Assembly: GCA_000310025.1 (NCBI GenBank)
Contig: FN649729.1
Coordinates: forward strand, 923,014-987,013
Source: Ectocarpus siliculosus
Taxonomy: Eukaryota; Sar; Phaeophyceae; Ectocarpales; Ectocarpaceae
Direction: 5' to 3'
Length of the DNA stretch: 64,000 nucleotides
Within the stretch, counting starts at the first letter, position 1. Every line of letters starts with the position of its first letter. Shown piece by piece: positions 36,382 to 48,795 of this stretch. Both the position numbers and the translations under genes were made by a program. The notes under the pieces are model-generated. The model had not been told where the DNA came from and made no database searches. It saw only the letters and a list, made by a program, of their open reading frames with translations.

Positions 36382-36497
36382 TTAACATATGACCCAACGA
36401 ATCCACGAATCCATCTCTATCTAAGAAAATAGTCCAAGTTAGATTAGCAAAGAACCCATAGCGTCAGCGGAAGCTACCTGTATTTCCACGATTTCCC
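36382..36497 (-). repeat. Dispersed repeat C, copy 3
   Basis: A more diverged copy directly following copy 2 in the same orientation, with catctctatctaagaaaata, cccatagcgtcag and tacctgtatttccacgattt. The last two copies thus form a tandem pair. Confidence 0.75.
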
Positions 36498-37518
36498 GAG
36501 CAGCACGAAGCGATACCTCCCTCCATGGGTAACAGTGCACTGCTGTCATTGAGAGAACGAAAAACAACTACAAGTATTTGTAAGAGCGGCAACGCAACTA
36601 ACGATAGTTCAAGGGCGAAAAGACTACGGGGTAATTGTTGTTGTCTATCCGGTTGGAACCGACGTCATTTCATTGGTCAATGCCGATATTTCGAAGTCCA
36701 TGTGCGCATCCAATGTTCTACAATCACCGGCCGCAGCTGCCACGTACCATCCGTGCATCTGTGGGGGGAGGTGTTTGCCACAAGGCAACGTGCAGAACTT
36801 GTCGCGATGTTTTTTCTGTCGGACTTGCGCCTAGAGGATAAAAAAAGCGGAAACATCAGGAGGAGTGCAGTAGTGTATGCCTGCTGTATGTACTCTTTGG
36901 CTTCCCGGCATGCCAACGCTTCGGTAAATCTGGGCTGGCCGCGGGGGTTCCTACCAACGGCACAAGCGGCACACATGAGTTCTGAATACGAACGCGAAGA
37001 CAGGTTAAACAAACGACGGGGGGTTCTGAGGGAAAGACGGGCAGGCCGAAAACTACTTACTGTTAGGCATCCATGTCCTGGTCTGAGAACTAGAGCGGGT
37101 GCGCCCAAGGGTACTATGGCACTGAAACTATAAAATCCCGAGCGCGGTGCACCTACCCTCGCGCCCAACATCTCTCATCTGAGGAATATATGCTGCATGA
37201 ACATTCATAATCTGCAACAACTACCTTCACTCTTTCAGGTAGACGACGACCTGAAAACAAGCGTTACAAACAATTCGTGGACCACGCAGCAACATGCGGG
37301 TTTGTTGGCTCCTTGTGCTGGAAAGCCGGTCAGGGCCTACATCCCGACGCCGCACCACAAAAACGCGGTGCCTCGCCACGTCCCCGAGAGACGGGAGCAA
37401 CCCACCCGCTACAATAGTCTCTACAAAACCTGTAACTCATCAGAACGAAGAAGAAAACAGGCCCCCTTGAGACTTGTCCGAACTATCGGGAGAGAAGGAG
37501 GAAAACAACAAGCGCCTC

Positions 37519-39748
37519 TTACTGCTCCTTTTTGTCGCCCCTCCGTCTACCGGCACCCCCCCTTTTCTTGCCCTGTGCCTGCGTCGCCCCTTTCGCCTCC
37601 TTTACGGCGCTCCTCTCCCGCGCGTTGTCCCTGTGGATCTTCCCCAGCTTCATCGGGGCGACGGCGACGCCGGCACGCACCATGACCGCCGGCCGTGTCA
37701 TGGCGCGCACGCTCTGAGAGGTGTTCCACTCCCCGCCGATGGGCTGGCGCAAGCTCCGCTCGTACTGCTCTCGGGAGGTGAAGGGGTAAGGAACTTCGGA
37801 CACCATGTACCTGTTGTTTGCGCAAGATCAAGAAGGCCGGGTGTATACCAGAGGGGGGGGCGGTAACGACGTCAATGACACAGCATCGGCGGGACACGAC
37901 GGAAGATCAAGTAAGTGGTGGGTAGCTTTTTGGCGCGCGAAAATATCGCGAGCTTGCGGCACACGTAGCGGCAGTAAGGGTGGGAATTAAGTTCGTGAAT
38001 GTGGCCCGGTTTTAAGGCGCCATAACGGCACCCTTGCGACGCCAGCAAGTTCTTGTGGGGAGGGGGGGAAGATCAAAAGAAATCCCAGACAGTAGTTATC
38101 TTGGCCGATTTCGCGGCAAAAAAAATTGCATGGAAAACATTTCTCGAGATCAGCAAGACCTACGCGCCGCACTGCGGAGTAAGAATGACACGCGTGATGA
38201 CGGCCGGTCGCGCGTTGAAAACGCGCACCACACGAAGACGCCGCACAAGCACGAAAAATGCCAGCGCCTTGCTAACTACATGTTCTCACTTGGCTGATCG
38301 CTTCTGGCGCTTCTCGTTGAGCACAACCTTGGGCAGTCGATCGTCCTTGCGCGCCTTCTTGATGGCTTCCTCTTTCTTGACCTTTTGGGCCGAGGGATAG
38401 GTGTTCGCGGAAGGGGGGAGGGATAAGATAACAAATCAATGCATCCCTTCCATGCATGGATACAGAGGCGCGGGTACAACGCGATACGGAAGCGAACCGG
38501 CTCTTCTTTCTGCGCGTGATGCAACCTAAACAGACCTGAGCGTTCTTGGCCAGCACTTGGTGTTTGGTTGGCCCACGCGGCGCCGGCGCCCCATCCCCTG
38601 CCCACGCACCCCATCCCGCCAAGGTTCCCGGCAGCTTCTCCCGCCCCTTCGCGAGCTCTCCCTCGATCTCATCGTCCTTGCTGTCCTTGAACTCAGACTC
38701 GAAGTCCGGGGCGGCGAAGGCCCGACGAACGAGCTCATCGTTCGAGAGGCCGGCGAGCTTCGGCGTTGCGGTGTAACCTTCCCCACTCTTCTTTACCCCG
38801 CTCTTGCCGCTAGGTTCCGAGGCGGTCTTTGCCTTCTTGTTGCCGCCGCCAGCGGCCTTCTCGGTGGCCGCCCGGGCCTTGGCGCCCTCTCCGTTGGTAC
38901 CGGCACCGCTAGCGCCTTCGCGCCCGCTAGCGTCGCCGGCACCGCCACCGCCGCCCCTCTTCCTCCTCTTCCTCTTCTTTCGACCGCCACCCTGCTCTTG
39001 CTCCGCCTGCTCGTTCGGAGGTGAATTGTTCTTGTTTTTCTTGTTATTGTTATTTTTCCCCGACGACAGGGGCCCCGCCGAATCATTTCCCGCGTCCTCG
39101 GCATCGCCTCCCCCCTCGCGTTCAACGTCGTCGTCCGTAGCGTCGCCACTTGCACTCGGCCCCTCCTTGCCGCCAGCAGAACCGCCGCCAAACGCCGACA
39201 GAGCCGTCGCCGCCGCCTTCCGCACGTCCAGCAAAACCTCGCCGTTGGGTACGCGGCGCCTGCTCTTGCTCCGTCGAGGGGTAGGCGCAAGCCAAGGGTT
39301 GCTCTCGTCATCCTGTTGGTCATCATTCTCCTCCTCCACCTCCTCTTGACCCCTGTCCGCGCCGCCCCCATCCTCCCCCGCTTTTCGCCGTTTCTTGGAA
39401 CGTTCCTGTTCCCCCCCTTTTCCTCCACCGCCGGTGCTCTTCTTGTTCGACATATTGAGCGTTTCTACCTTGTCCTCCGCCGAAGACAACACGGGGCCGC
39501 TCCCGTCCCCTAGGTCGATCGTGATTGGCGAGGCCACGCTGGACCTGACCCGCGCATCCATGCTCACGGCAGAAGACTGCAGGGCACCGGCGGGGAGAGC
39601 CTTCGCCACCTCCGCCGTCGCCTTGGCCCTGGTCTCCTTCGAGGCCACCCCGGCATCCTCGGTCTTTCCAGCGGCGCCCCCTGCCTTACCCGCGCGCTTC
39701 TTGCTTCGCTTGTTGCGCCGCACCGTCTCGTCGTCATCGGAACCATCA

Positions 39749-39789
<41 letters not shown>

Positions 39790-42700
39790 TTCCTCGAGCT
39801 CCCTCAGCACCACCGAGGCCTCTTCTCTGGCCCGTTCCCGCTGCTTGTCCATGGCTTTCTGCATGAAGGCCATCTTCATCAGCGCCGCTCCCTGGGGGAG
39901 GAAAGGGAGAAAGTTTCGGGGAACAGTCGCGGGTGGGATTTGGTGGGGGGGGGGGGGGGGGGGGGGNNNNNNNNNNNNNNNNNNNNNNNNNNNNNNNNNN
40001 NNNNNNNNNNNNNNNNNNNNNNNNNNNNNNNNNNNNNNNNNNNNNNNNNNNNNNNNNNNNNNNNNNTTTTTTTGGGGGGGGGGGGGGGGGGGGGGGCACG
40101 GTGGCGAGGGTAAGTTGATGTTAAAGGTGCAGTCGCCGTTGTCGCCGAGAACTGGCGTGGCTACAAACAGGTGCACCTCACCATTACGGGCATGCGCACG
40201 GCTTTCTTTCGTAGCATTCGGTACGTGTGTGGGATCAGCTCCGAATAGGCGAGACATGCCGAGCAGGGGGCGAGATTCGCACGTACCGAGGTGGCCGCGG
40301 GTAGCAGTCACGGGGGGGGGGAGGAGCTATCGTGTCCGGCAGATTCTCACAGATGCCGATCAATACTGTCAGTCGATGTCATCGTCTCTACCGGGGCATC
40401 TGGAAGCCATGCATCTATCTAGGGTTCAACTCATCCTGCAGACAAAAATACCGCAACTGATTTCAGTCCCGCCTTGTTTCTCCTTCCACCGACGCACAAC
40501 CAGATGCATACATTCTTTGGAGTTTCCCTATATCACTCAACACGGTAGGTCGTCTGGGACCCAATGAACACGTAAGAGTAGCGCAGCGAAAATAATTTCG
40601 CGAAACGATTAACTCCACAGCCAAACGCGTGTAGGTGTACCTTCCCGCTCATCGCGATGCCGTCCTCGTCTTCTCCGATGCGCTCTAGCTCTTCCCTGTC
40701 CGTGTCTTTTAGGGCGGACCTTCTCTTCTTGCCGTTGCTGGCACCCCCCCCCCCCTCCTCTTCCTCTGATGACGAGCTGTCCTCTGAGCTGTTGCCGTCG
40801 ACACCGCCCATCTGCCGCAGCACGCCAGATCCCGATCAAGTGTATGCACCGGTAGGTAAGGTTTAGCGAGCCATGCCCAGGGGACAGCAGTAGATTAGCC
40901 TTACCGACACAACTTCCAAGTTCGATTCAGGGGCATATACTCTTACGCAGGCAGCCCTTGTGTGCCTAAACAAAGGTCATGTTTAGGATGTTCTTCTGCT
41001 GCAGCAGCATGCGTTTCCGAAAATAACGTTACAGCAGTCAGCCGTTCCTCCATGCCTGCGCCTTGCTCTGTGCATGAGAAAAGAGAAAATAGAAAGGGGC
41101 ATTTATGAAACGATATCAGAATACCCATGTCCCTCATGCGAAAACACGTCTCCCGCGAGGGTCTGAGAACTTGTCGCCAAAACCTACGATTTTTCTCGCA
41201 ATAACTATTCGTACCTCTCCCGAAAACAAAATTGGCTACATACAAACAACAGGGTTTCTCCCACACAGAATCGGCGGGTTGACAGGCAGTATTTTGCAAT
41301 GGTGTGTTCGGTACGGTACGGGTACGCTCGGTAGGGTATGGAGGGCTGTACCGAGGCGTACCGGGATTTTCGGTAGGTATGGAAGCCTATACCGGTGCGT
41401 ACCGGGATTTTCGGTAGGTATGGAGGCCCATACCGAGGCGTACCGGGAATTTTCGGTAGGTATGGAGGTCTATACCGGTGCGTACCGGGATTTTCGGTAG
41501 GTACGGAGGGCTGTACCGAGGCGTACCGGGATTTACGATAGGTATGGAGGGCTATACCGAGGCGTACCTGGAATTTTCGGTGGGTATGGAGGGCCATACC
41601 GAGATTTTCGGTAGGTATGGAAGCCTATACCGGTGCGTACCCGGATTTTCGGTAGGTACGGAGGGCTGTACCGAGGCGTACCGGGAATTTTCGGTAGGTA
41701 TGGAGGTCTATACCGGTGCGTACCCGGATTTTCGGTAGGTACGGAGGGCTGTATCGAGGCGTACCGGGATTTTCGATACGTATGGAGGGCCATACCGAGG
41801 CGTACCGGGAATTTTCGGTGGGTATGGAGGGCCATACCGAGGCGTACCGGGATTTTCGGTAGGTACGGAGGGCTGTACTGAGGTGTACCGGGACTTTCGG
41901 TAGGTATGGAGGGCCATACCGAGGCGTACCGGGCATTTTCGGTAGGTACGGAGGGCTATACCGAAGGGTACCGAGACGCTCGGTAGGGTATATACCGGCG
42001 TAAATACCGGCGGTATACCTCGGTGCGTACCGTACCGAATTCACCCATGGTATTTTACACAAGACCGTACTCCTCAATACCTTAGCCCTCAGCTCCTGGC
42101 CTATCTTAAGCTGCTCCGCGATAGCCTTCCTGTCATCCTTCCCGGCACCGCCCTTGGCGCGGAGAGCGTTCTTGACCCACTTGGACGTGTTCTGGGGGAG
42201 GGAAAAGACAGGAAGCAAGGAACGCAGAGAGAGTAGGCGGTCGTGGCGACAGCAAGACGGGAGCGAGCCATTAGGATCGACGAGTACAACATGACGCACG
42301 TCAGGTATCAATGTTGCCGGCCTTGTCTCGCCAAGACCATTGCGATGCGCATGAAAACACCTTCGAAACAGTCTGTAGCCCGGGAAAGGTATCTACAGAA
42401 GGGGATGAAGGTATGCAACTCCACATTCGAACAAAGAAACGCGCCTCTTCTTGCCCTTCTGGAGCCCTCGAGTGTTCATACCTTGTGCCTCAGGCTCATG
42501 CGCTCTTCCGCCCTCTTTCGGGCCGCCACCTCTCCGAGTTCGCCCTCTTCCTCCTGCTGCGCGTCGCCGGCCCGATCCCTTTGCCGCTTCTTGATCTTGC
42601 GGTAGACCTTGCCATAGAGAGTCGTCGAGACGGCCGTTGAGAAGATGTAGGCAGAGCGATGAGGTGTAGTCAGCCATAGAGAGTCGTTGAGATAGCCGTT

Positions 42701-45395
42701 GAGAGGAGTCGGTGCAGGCAGGGCGTTGTGGTGTAGTCAGTCATGGAGAGTCGTTGAGATAGCCGTTGAGAGGATGTAGGCAGGGCGATGTGGTGTATAT
42801 AGTCCAGGCGGTGCAAAGGAACCCCCGAACTGCGGCGGATTAGGCGTGGGAAGGCATCGACAAACCGGCGAAAGCTTGCTATCGAAACCACAGCAGGATA
42901 TAATCAACGAACAACAAAGTTCGACGTGGCCGTTTGGCCCTGCCGGTCGTCGTGGACTTTTCGACTGCTTCCGTTGCGCTTGCCGTGGTTGGGGTGACAC
43001 AAGGAACGACTACGTTGTCACAACGACGGCAGTAGAAGACAACCGTCCGTGACTGCTTTCACAGTTGCGCCCTCAAGTGAGGTCCGAAAGGGGGACCGAA
43101 CAAGACCGCCACCCCTATGAAGGGTGACGTGGGGTTTGAACGGGTGCACCGCGTTGAAAAGGCGTGCAACTACTCCATGACCGTCTTTTTTGTGTAGAGA
43201 CACGAAACGAAGGTGGCGAGGGGGGGCGTGAGGGATGGCGGCACTCAGGATACCAGAATATATATGTGTGTACCGACGCTAGTTGCACGGCGGCGAGGGG
43301 GGGGGGGGGGGACGGCAACTAGGATGCAAAAATATGTAAGTGTGTACCGACAGCAGTTGCGCACACCAGCAGCGCACATGTTGCTATCTCGAAGTGAAGT
43401 TGCTCCCTGTACTCGTAGATACCTTCGATTTGATCTTGTTCATGTGGTGCTGCTTTCTCTCCTGGTAGAACATCAGAGCGCGCATCTTGGACAGCTCCGC
43501 TTGCCGCTCCTTTACTTCCTCCACCGTGTACGCCTGTCGGGCAGGACCATGTGTCAATATCTAGTTCGTCTCAAGCCTCGCCAGAAAATTGCGGCATGCC
43601 ATCCACGAGTGAAGTTACAGGGTGCTACTAGCGCACCTTGAAAGCTAAGCTTGACCGCTAAGTCAATCATTGTCGTGGTGTAGGTCGGGTACCACTCATG
43701 ACCCACAGAATAACACTGGTGTCGCAGAAAGAGCTCGCCCAAAACGGGGTGTCGAAATAAACATCGTCAAGCGTTTTCGTGCTGTACATTGGCACAACAA
43801 CGACAACAACACGCTGGCTTAAACAGACCCCAAATGAGTCCAGTATCCAGCAAGTTCCCCTCGGCACTCACTATCCAAAGTTTTCAACACACTCCGTTGA
43901 TCGAGACACTACCTTGAACGGATGGTGTTTCTGTGACAATAGGTACATTTTCTAAATAAAAACACACGCAACGACAAGAGACTCAGGTGTCCCTGATGCG
44001 ACCGACCTGCGTAGCCCCTGATAGGGTATTCACTCGTGCTTGTCACTGGTGTTTATCAGTCACAGCTTATCTTGTTCACAGGCTATCTTGATGCCTATTT
44101 CATAATCATATCGCTTTCTTCATGACGCTAGGGCAACCATTGTCTAAAGCAACCATTGGTTGATAAACCAACACGAAACGAAAGTAATTCCACCGCAGAA
44201 GCAGTAGGAACCATCCACGGCTAGTCGCTCCGCCAGAACCTGCTGGAAGCTCCACCGGTCATCACCCGAGACCCACAACAAAACACCACCGCAACAACAA
44301 GCAGCGGCAGAAGCGACAGTCCCGTCAAAATTTACCTTGGATTTGAGCTCCTCCATCTCGTTCTCAGCCAGGCCGGCCTCCGACGCGCCTCCCGCCGTCA
44401 GGAGCATCTCCACCTCCTTCTCCATGTCCGTCGTCGCCTCCATCTTTGAGGCTAGCGCGGCGTTGCTGAGGTTTGTTTTCACCTAGGTATATCGGCCGTG
44501 TGGGGGTGGATTCAGGGGGGGGGGGAGTAGGCACCGCGCAACAAGAAACGCTCGCACGTGTATAGAAGACCGCCAAGCCACGGGGCATCGCCAACAATCG
44601 CAAACAGCCCTTCTCGCAACAGCCCCTACCATGGCAAGGTTGAAGATGCACTAGCGACTTGTGACACCGCTGCGACAAGAACGGTGCATCGGACAAAGTC
44701 GCCGAACACGGCCGTGGATCACAAGCAGGCTTCAGCCTACCCATATCGTGTAGTCGGCCCCACAACAGCGCACAGAGACGCAGCAGGGCTAAAGCTGCGA
44801 ACACATTTTCGCCATGAGAGCAGCACGGTATGTATAGCTGCTTCCAAGCATCCGGCACCCGCACCACCGTGGTGCGCTTACCGTGGGGGCAAAGTCCAGC
44901 GTCTCGGCCTTGCGGTTCGCCTGCACCGGGGCCACCCACTTGCCCATGTCTTTCTTGCGGTTGTCGTAGGCCATCTCTCTCTCGGCCCTGACACCGATGT
45001 CCCCAAGTCGGCCACACAGGGGGGGGGGGGTACGCCGGTGGGAGGTTAGAATCTCCAACATGTGACCTTCGTGCGCGATTACACGGTGCCCCCAGTCGGT
45101 CTTCTACGATTGTGCGCCATGGCTAAGGCGTTCACGCAGAATTATGTTGTCTTTGGTTGTCCGGCCGTCGTAGTATACGCCAAAACATGGTGGTGAAATC
45201 ACAAATGCAACCCTCGGGAGTGTGTGCCATCACACCGACAGGAGGCCGGGACTGTGAGCTGCTTACAACAGCTGCAGTGGCAGCCTGGGGGGCCGGAGAG
45301 CAGCTGCAAGGCGCACATGGAAGGCGCACTTGCACCTCTGTCTGCATGCAAAGCAGACAAAAGCTACGACACCCTACAGCCAAAATGAAAACAAC

Positions 45396-45438
<43 letters not shown>

Positions 45439-48400
45439 GCGAGCTCGCCAATAACGATTTTCCAGATCTAGCGCCGAATGGCTAAGATGGACGCCGCGCC
45501 AACTGAGCCTTGGCACCGATGGTGACACCCACCGCAAGCACGCCCCCTCTACTCCCAAAAAAACAGCACAGCAGTGTGTAGAGACATGGCGTGTAGCCTT
45601 CGTTTGGTGGCCACCTGAGCTCCGCGGTTTTCGACACCGGCGCGGCGGGTGCACCGGACTTGCCGGAAAAAGCGGCCACCTGCTTCTTCACCGCGGCGAA
45701 CCCCTTGCTCTTCTGCAAAGATCCCATCAGAGTCTGTGGTACACGTACAGGGGGGGGGGGGGCGTTACGCGGCGCAAGGTCCGCTTCAGGTTAGCTTGGT
45801 GTTTCAAGAGGGTGGGGTGACGCTTAATCGCAGCGGCAAGCATGCCGGGAGAACGGGAGCACTGGAAAACGCGGTCGCGTGAGGGACTGCAGGGAATGGG
45901 GGGTAGAACGACGGGGAGATGATGCGTCGGAAGGGTAATAGGATCACAAGCTACCCGTAAATGGTATCCTTGCAGGCGGCGACGGTGATCGACAGCTGCA
46001 GGCCGCTGGCAAAGCGCGGGACAGCACATCGCGATTCTCCTTGTAACAAGTGCTGCAACTGGCATGCACGCAAGGCGCCAGAACAGCAGCAGCAGCGTTT
46101 TCCTAAGGTGCCCCTCTCTTTTAACCAAGAAGAAGAAGAAACGCTTTCCCGAGCATTCGTACCGGTAGATAATCGTGACGTTAAGAAAAAGAAACCAGTA
46201 GATAGCGTGCCTCACCGCACTATCCCTTTCTAGAAACGCGCCCCGTGTGTCTCACCTCCATGGTGACGGCACCTTTTCGTGCGCCGCCGCCGCGGCCTGC
46301 CGCGAGACCACCGCTAGCAGAGTTGAACTCCCCCTCCTTGAGCAGCTGCGAGGAGCGCCTGTCCTCGGCCGCTCGCTGCGCCGCCGCCGCTTGATCCCCA
46401 AGGCCCCCCACGAAGCCCATCAGTCGCGCGTGCCGCTCGTCCTCATCTTCATCATCATCATCCGAGTCATCCTCCAGTGCCTCTTCGTCCGAAACGTCTT
46501 CGTCCATCGCGTCCCCCTCGGAGCTCTCGGCGCTGCTGACCTCGGCCGTGCGACTGCTCTCCTGCACGCCTCCGCCACCCTTGGCTTTACCCTTGCCCTT
46601 GCCGGTGCCGGCAACAACACCGTTCTTCTGGGCTAGCTCTGCCGCTTCGTTGGCGGCGAGCATGTCCATAACGGACATACCCCCACCCTCTCCACCGTCG
46701 TCCTCACTCTCGTCCTCTGATTCATCTCCCTCCTCGTCGCTACTACCTCCTGCGCGTGTTACGGACAGGGCCGCGGGAGGTTTTAACGGGGATCTCATGC
46801 AGAAACACGGATGCAACAACAGTCACGATGAAAAAGCCCCCAAGAAACTAATTTCTGCGCGGCAATAATTCGCGAGGAAACACGGAAGGGAGAGCTATCA
46901 ATCAGGTCTTCAGGCAGGAATTGCTGCTGATGATCGCACCACGTGCGGAGTAGAACCTTGAAAACCTTGGGGGTGGACTTCGCCGCAAAAACATTCCGTG
47001 CGTGCAAACGGTAAACCCTCGTTCGTCGTCAATACTCATCCCGTTCGCCCAAAACCTTGCGCTTTACCTATCACCACGACGGCACGCGGCAGCCTTAGCC
47101 CTCATTTTGATCGTGGGGAGCAGGCGACACGACGCTCTGCCCGTCATCCGCATCTTCCAAACCGTCGAGCATAACCATGAATGACACACCCATATTCAAC
47201 GGCCAAGACACAAAGGACCACGTAGGCGGACGACGCCCCTTACCCTGCTTGCCGCTCCGTCGCTGCAGGATGGTGTCCATGAGTTCTCCGTACCTTCGAC
47301 AATACGAACCGAACAAAGTTGCTGAGTGCGCAAGACAAGGATGCCAGCATTCGTGTTGTGGCGGGGAGATTTGCAAGCCTAAACTATGTGACAAGCTGTT
47401 GGCACCCGGTACACGCCCGAAAGTAGGGCGGAGAACAACAGCAAGCGGGCTACAGCGGCCCCACACGCTCTTAGCCCTGTAAATAATCAACTCAGAGGTG
47501 CCCGGCTGTTGTTCGTTTCATCTTCGTGGGTGAAGCGCTTGGTTTGCATGCTGTTCTGGGTCTCCCGTCATGTACATGCAAAGCAACAACAGCACTTAAA
47601 CCGACCATCCAATTGGACAGGGTGATGCCACAAGTACACCAAGGTCAGAGAGCATCCAAGTCGGCTTATCAGGAGCCACACTAACGCCAGCCACCTACTG
47701 CAATGCCGTATGCCTGCGTTTTTAGCACCCTGCCTTGGCTGGCATTACCTTGTTGAGGATGCTTCGGTCGTTGTTTGTTGTTTACTCACCGTGCCTCGTC
47801 GGCGCTGTCGAAGGCAGCATCCTCGTCGACCTCTTCATCCTCAAAGTCGGAGTCCTCCGGACCGGGCCCATTATCGCTGTCTCCCGCTTCGTCGTCGTAC
47901 TTGTGCCTGTCGCTTGCCCCTCCCCCGTCCTTCAGAGTTTGATTTTCGTCACGGCGAATGCATGCCGCGGCATCGGCAACATATTGATCCACAGAGATGT
48001 GTGCAAATAGGGCGGAGGCCTTAGCGTAGTCGTAATGCGATCGTATGTTACACTACATAGCTCCTACTGCATGGAGCACAAACCTTACCCACGAGCCACC
48101 TGATGGAACAATCCCATCAAAGGATTACCATACGTATGTACTGCCGTGACCCGCAAGAGGCATGTGCATCTTGGTAATACTGACTCCACCTAGATATCAG
48201 TGGTTCAGCTGTGCGAGCAAAACCACGGTCGATGCAAAAGGGCCGCACCCTCTATTGGTCCCACTCACATCAAACTCATATCCAGCACCTCTCCCGTCCC
48301 CTCCATTCCTCTGACGCCGATCGCGACCCTTGGCCCCTCCTCCTCCTCGACCTGTGATTGAGCTGGGCAGGGCGGTGCCTCTCCCAGACGATCGCCCGCC

Positions 48401-48499
48401 GCGGCCTCTTGGCCTCCTGCCGCCGCCGCCGCCTCGACCTCGACCTCGACCTCGGCCCCCTCCGCCTCTCCCACCTCCCGAGCTACGTCCTGGAGGCAT
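37519..48499 (-). CDS. UTP14: UTP14, U3 snoRNA-associated small-subunit processome protein
   Basis: Thirteen exons: 48269-48499, 47790-47929, 46256-46742, 45615-45733, 44882-44987, 44336-44482, 43423-43533, 42482-42607, 42081-42191, 40641-40811, 38536-39891, 38290-38381, 37519-37810. All junctions keep phase, giving 1,162 residues. UTP14 is a nucleolar protein of the 90S pre-ribosome that activates the helicase Dhr1 (DHX37) during 18S rRNA processing. Diagnostic segments in order are DEDAAFDSADEA, KWVAPVQANRKAE, RALMFYQERK, KIKSK, ERMSLRHK/NTSKW, MKMAFMQKAMDKQRE, SNPWL, LPGTLAGWGAWAG, KVVLNEKR, and YPFTSREQYERSLRQPIG near the C-terminus. The start ATG at 48499 gives an N-terminus with an RGG/Gly-rich block (about residues 5-45), unusual for the family. 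Long acidic and Lys/Gly-rich low-complexity stretches inflate exon 11. An assembly gap lies in the intron upstream of that exon. Confidence 0.93.
39751..39788 (-). repeat. Coding hexanucleotide repeat (Asp-Ala)n in UTP14
   Basis: Six tandem GTCGGC units on the plus strand, read on the minus strand as an alternating Asp-Ala run within the large UTP14 exon. The repeat keeps the frame, so length variation would be tolerated. Confidence 0.9.
39967..40066. other. Assembly gap (100 N) in a UTP14 intron, between G homopolymers
   Basis: A G run of about 24 precedes the gap and a T run plus about 20 G follow it. On the coding (minus) strand this is a long poly-C tract about 50 bases upstream of the acceptor for the exon at 39891. 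True gap length is unknown. Confidence 0.95.
41301..42040. repeat. Minisatellite of about 15 units of 41-42 bp in a UTP14 intron
   Basis: The unit is gcgtaccgggattttcggta followed by ggtatggaNgNcNataccg and either gt or ag. By eye about 15 copies and one partial copy span nearly the whole intron between exons 40641-40811 and 42081-42191. Ends of type ccggt and ccgag alternate in places, pointing to higher-order units. Each unit carries short self-complementary stretches (ggtaccg-like, tataccggt). Because a 42-bp unit keeps frame, long open frames appear on both strands. These are artefacts of the repeat. Confidence 0.95.
42612..42799. repeat. Three tandem units of 62-67 bp abutting a UTP14 splice acceptor
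   Basis: Units start at 42612, 42674 and 42741, each with gagagtcgtNgaga, gccgttgagaNga, ggcagNgcg and ggtgta. The array ends only about four bases from the acceptor of exon 42482-42607, so the acceptor-side sequence (minus strand ctctatgg) has been duplicated with the unit. Confidence 0.85.
45397..45436 (+). repeat. CAG trinucleotide repeat in a UTP14 intron
   Basis: About thirteen uninterrupted CAG units in the intron between exons 44882-44987 and 45615-45733. Confidence 0.95.
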
Positions 48500-48576
48500 C
48501 GCACAGACGTTCTCCAAGGGTGGATGCTCTGTCTGCGAGTACGAGTGTCGTACGTGGCTAGGCGGAGCTACGCTAC

Positions 48577-48610
<34 letters not shown>

Positions 48611-48795
48611 ACCGCTTATCTCACGGGACTGTAAGACCTTACATGACACGGAGCCCCGTGTGCACCCCGGCCGCATATTTTGTACTGTTTTCGAGCCCCT
48701 CCCAGAGCTTCTAAAGAGAGCAAGTGCTGGTGGTGTTCATTCCATAATACCTGCCGCCGTATTGTGCACACGCCCCTGCTACCGCACATCGAAGC
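48500..48795. promoter_or_regulatory. Divergent intergenic region, probable bidirectional promoter
   Basis: Only 296 bases separate the UTP14 start codon (minus, 48499) from the start codon of the HutX/ChuX-like gene (plus, 48796), so both 5' UTRs and promoters must share this space. No clear TATA box is visible. A CTG/CAG run (48578-48608) lies in the middle and is likely transcribed as the UTP14 5' UTR. Co-regulation is an inference from spacing only. Confidence 0.5.
48578..48608 (+). repeat. CTG trinucleotide repeat between divergent genes
   Basis: About ten CTG units. On the UTP14 strand this reads CAG and lies about 80 bases upstream of its start codon. Confidence 0.95.

Larger units (their letters stand above)
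29320..37518. other. Long gene-poor, repeat-rich region
   Basis: No gene can be supported over 8.2 kb. The region holds copy B2 of the 90-bp repeat (29584-29673), a four-site dispersed repeat, a GA-rich microsatellite, a diverged 0.6-kb tandem duplication (31228-32360), CT runs near 34028-34050 and 34641-34656, and a 67-bp palindromic element (34613-34679). An open frame of 202 codons at 36525-37133 (plus) overlaps one of 164 codons on the other strand. Neither shows a domain, and I leave both unassigned. Sequence from about 37200 to 37518 may contain the UTP14 3' UTR. Confidence 0.45.

Noticed and set aside
36525-37133. 202-codon open frame
   Set aside because: No domain, no splice or family support, and an overlapping frame of similar length on the other strand.
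38272-40311. One long open frame read straight through the 100-N gap
   Set aside because: The part beyond 39891 is intron and gap. A good acceptor (cccccag) and the UTP14 family both end the exon at 39891.
41205-42311. Long open frames on both strands of 41200-42050
   Set aside because: They are translations of the 41-42 bp minisatellite, whose length keeps frame, inside a UTP14 intron.
45948-46015. Possible extra UTP14 exon (frame SITVAACKDT)
   Set aside because: Its donor and acceptor phases would introduce a stop in the next exon, while joining 46256 directly to 45733 gives VTME/TLMGSLQKSKG, in phase and in line with the family.
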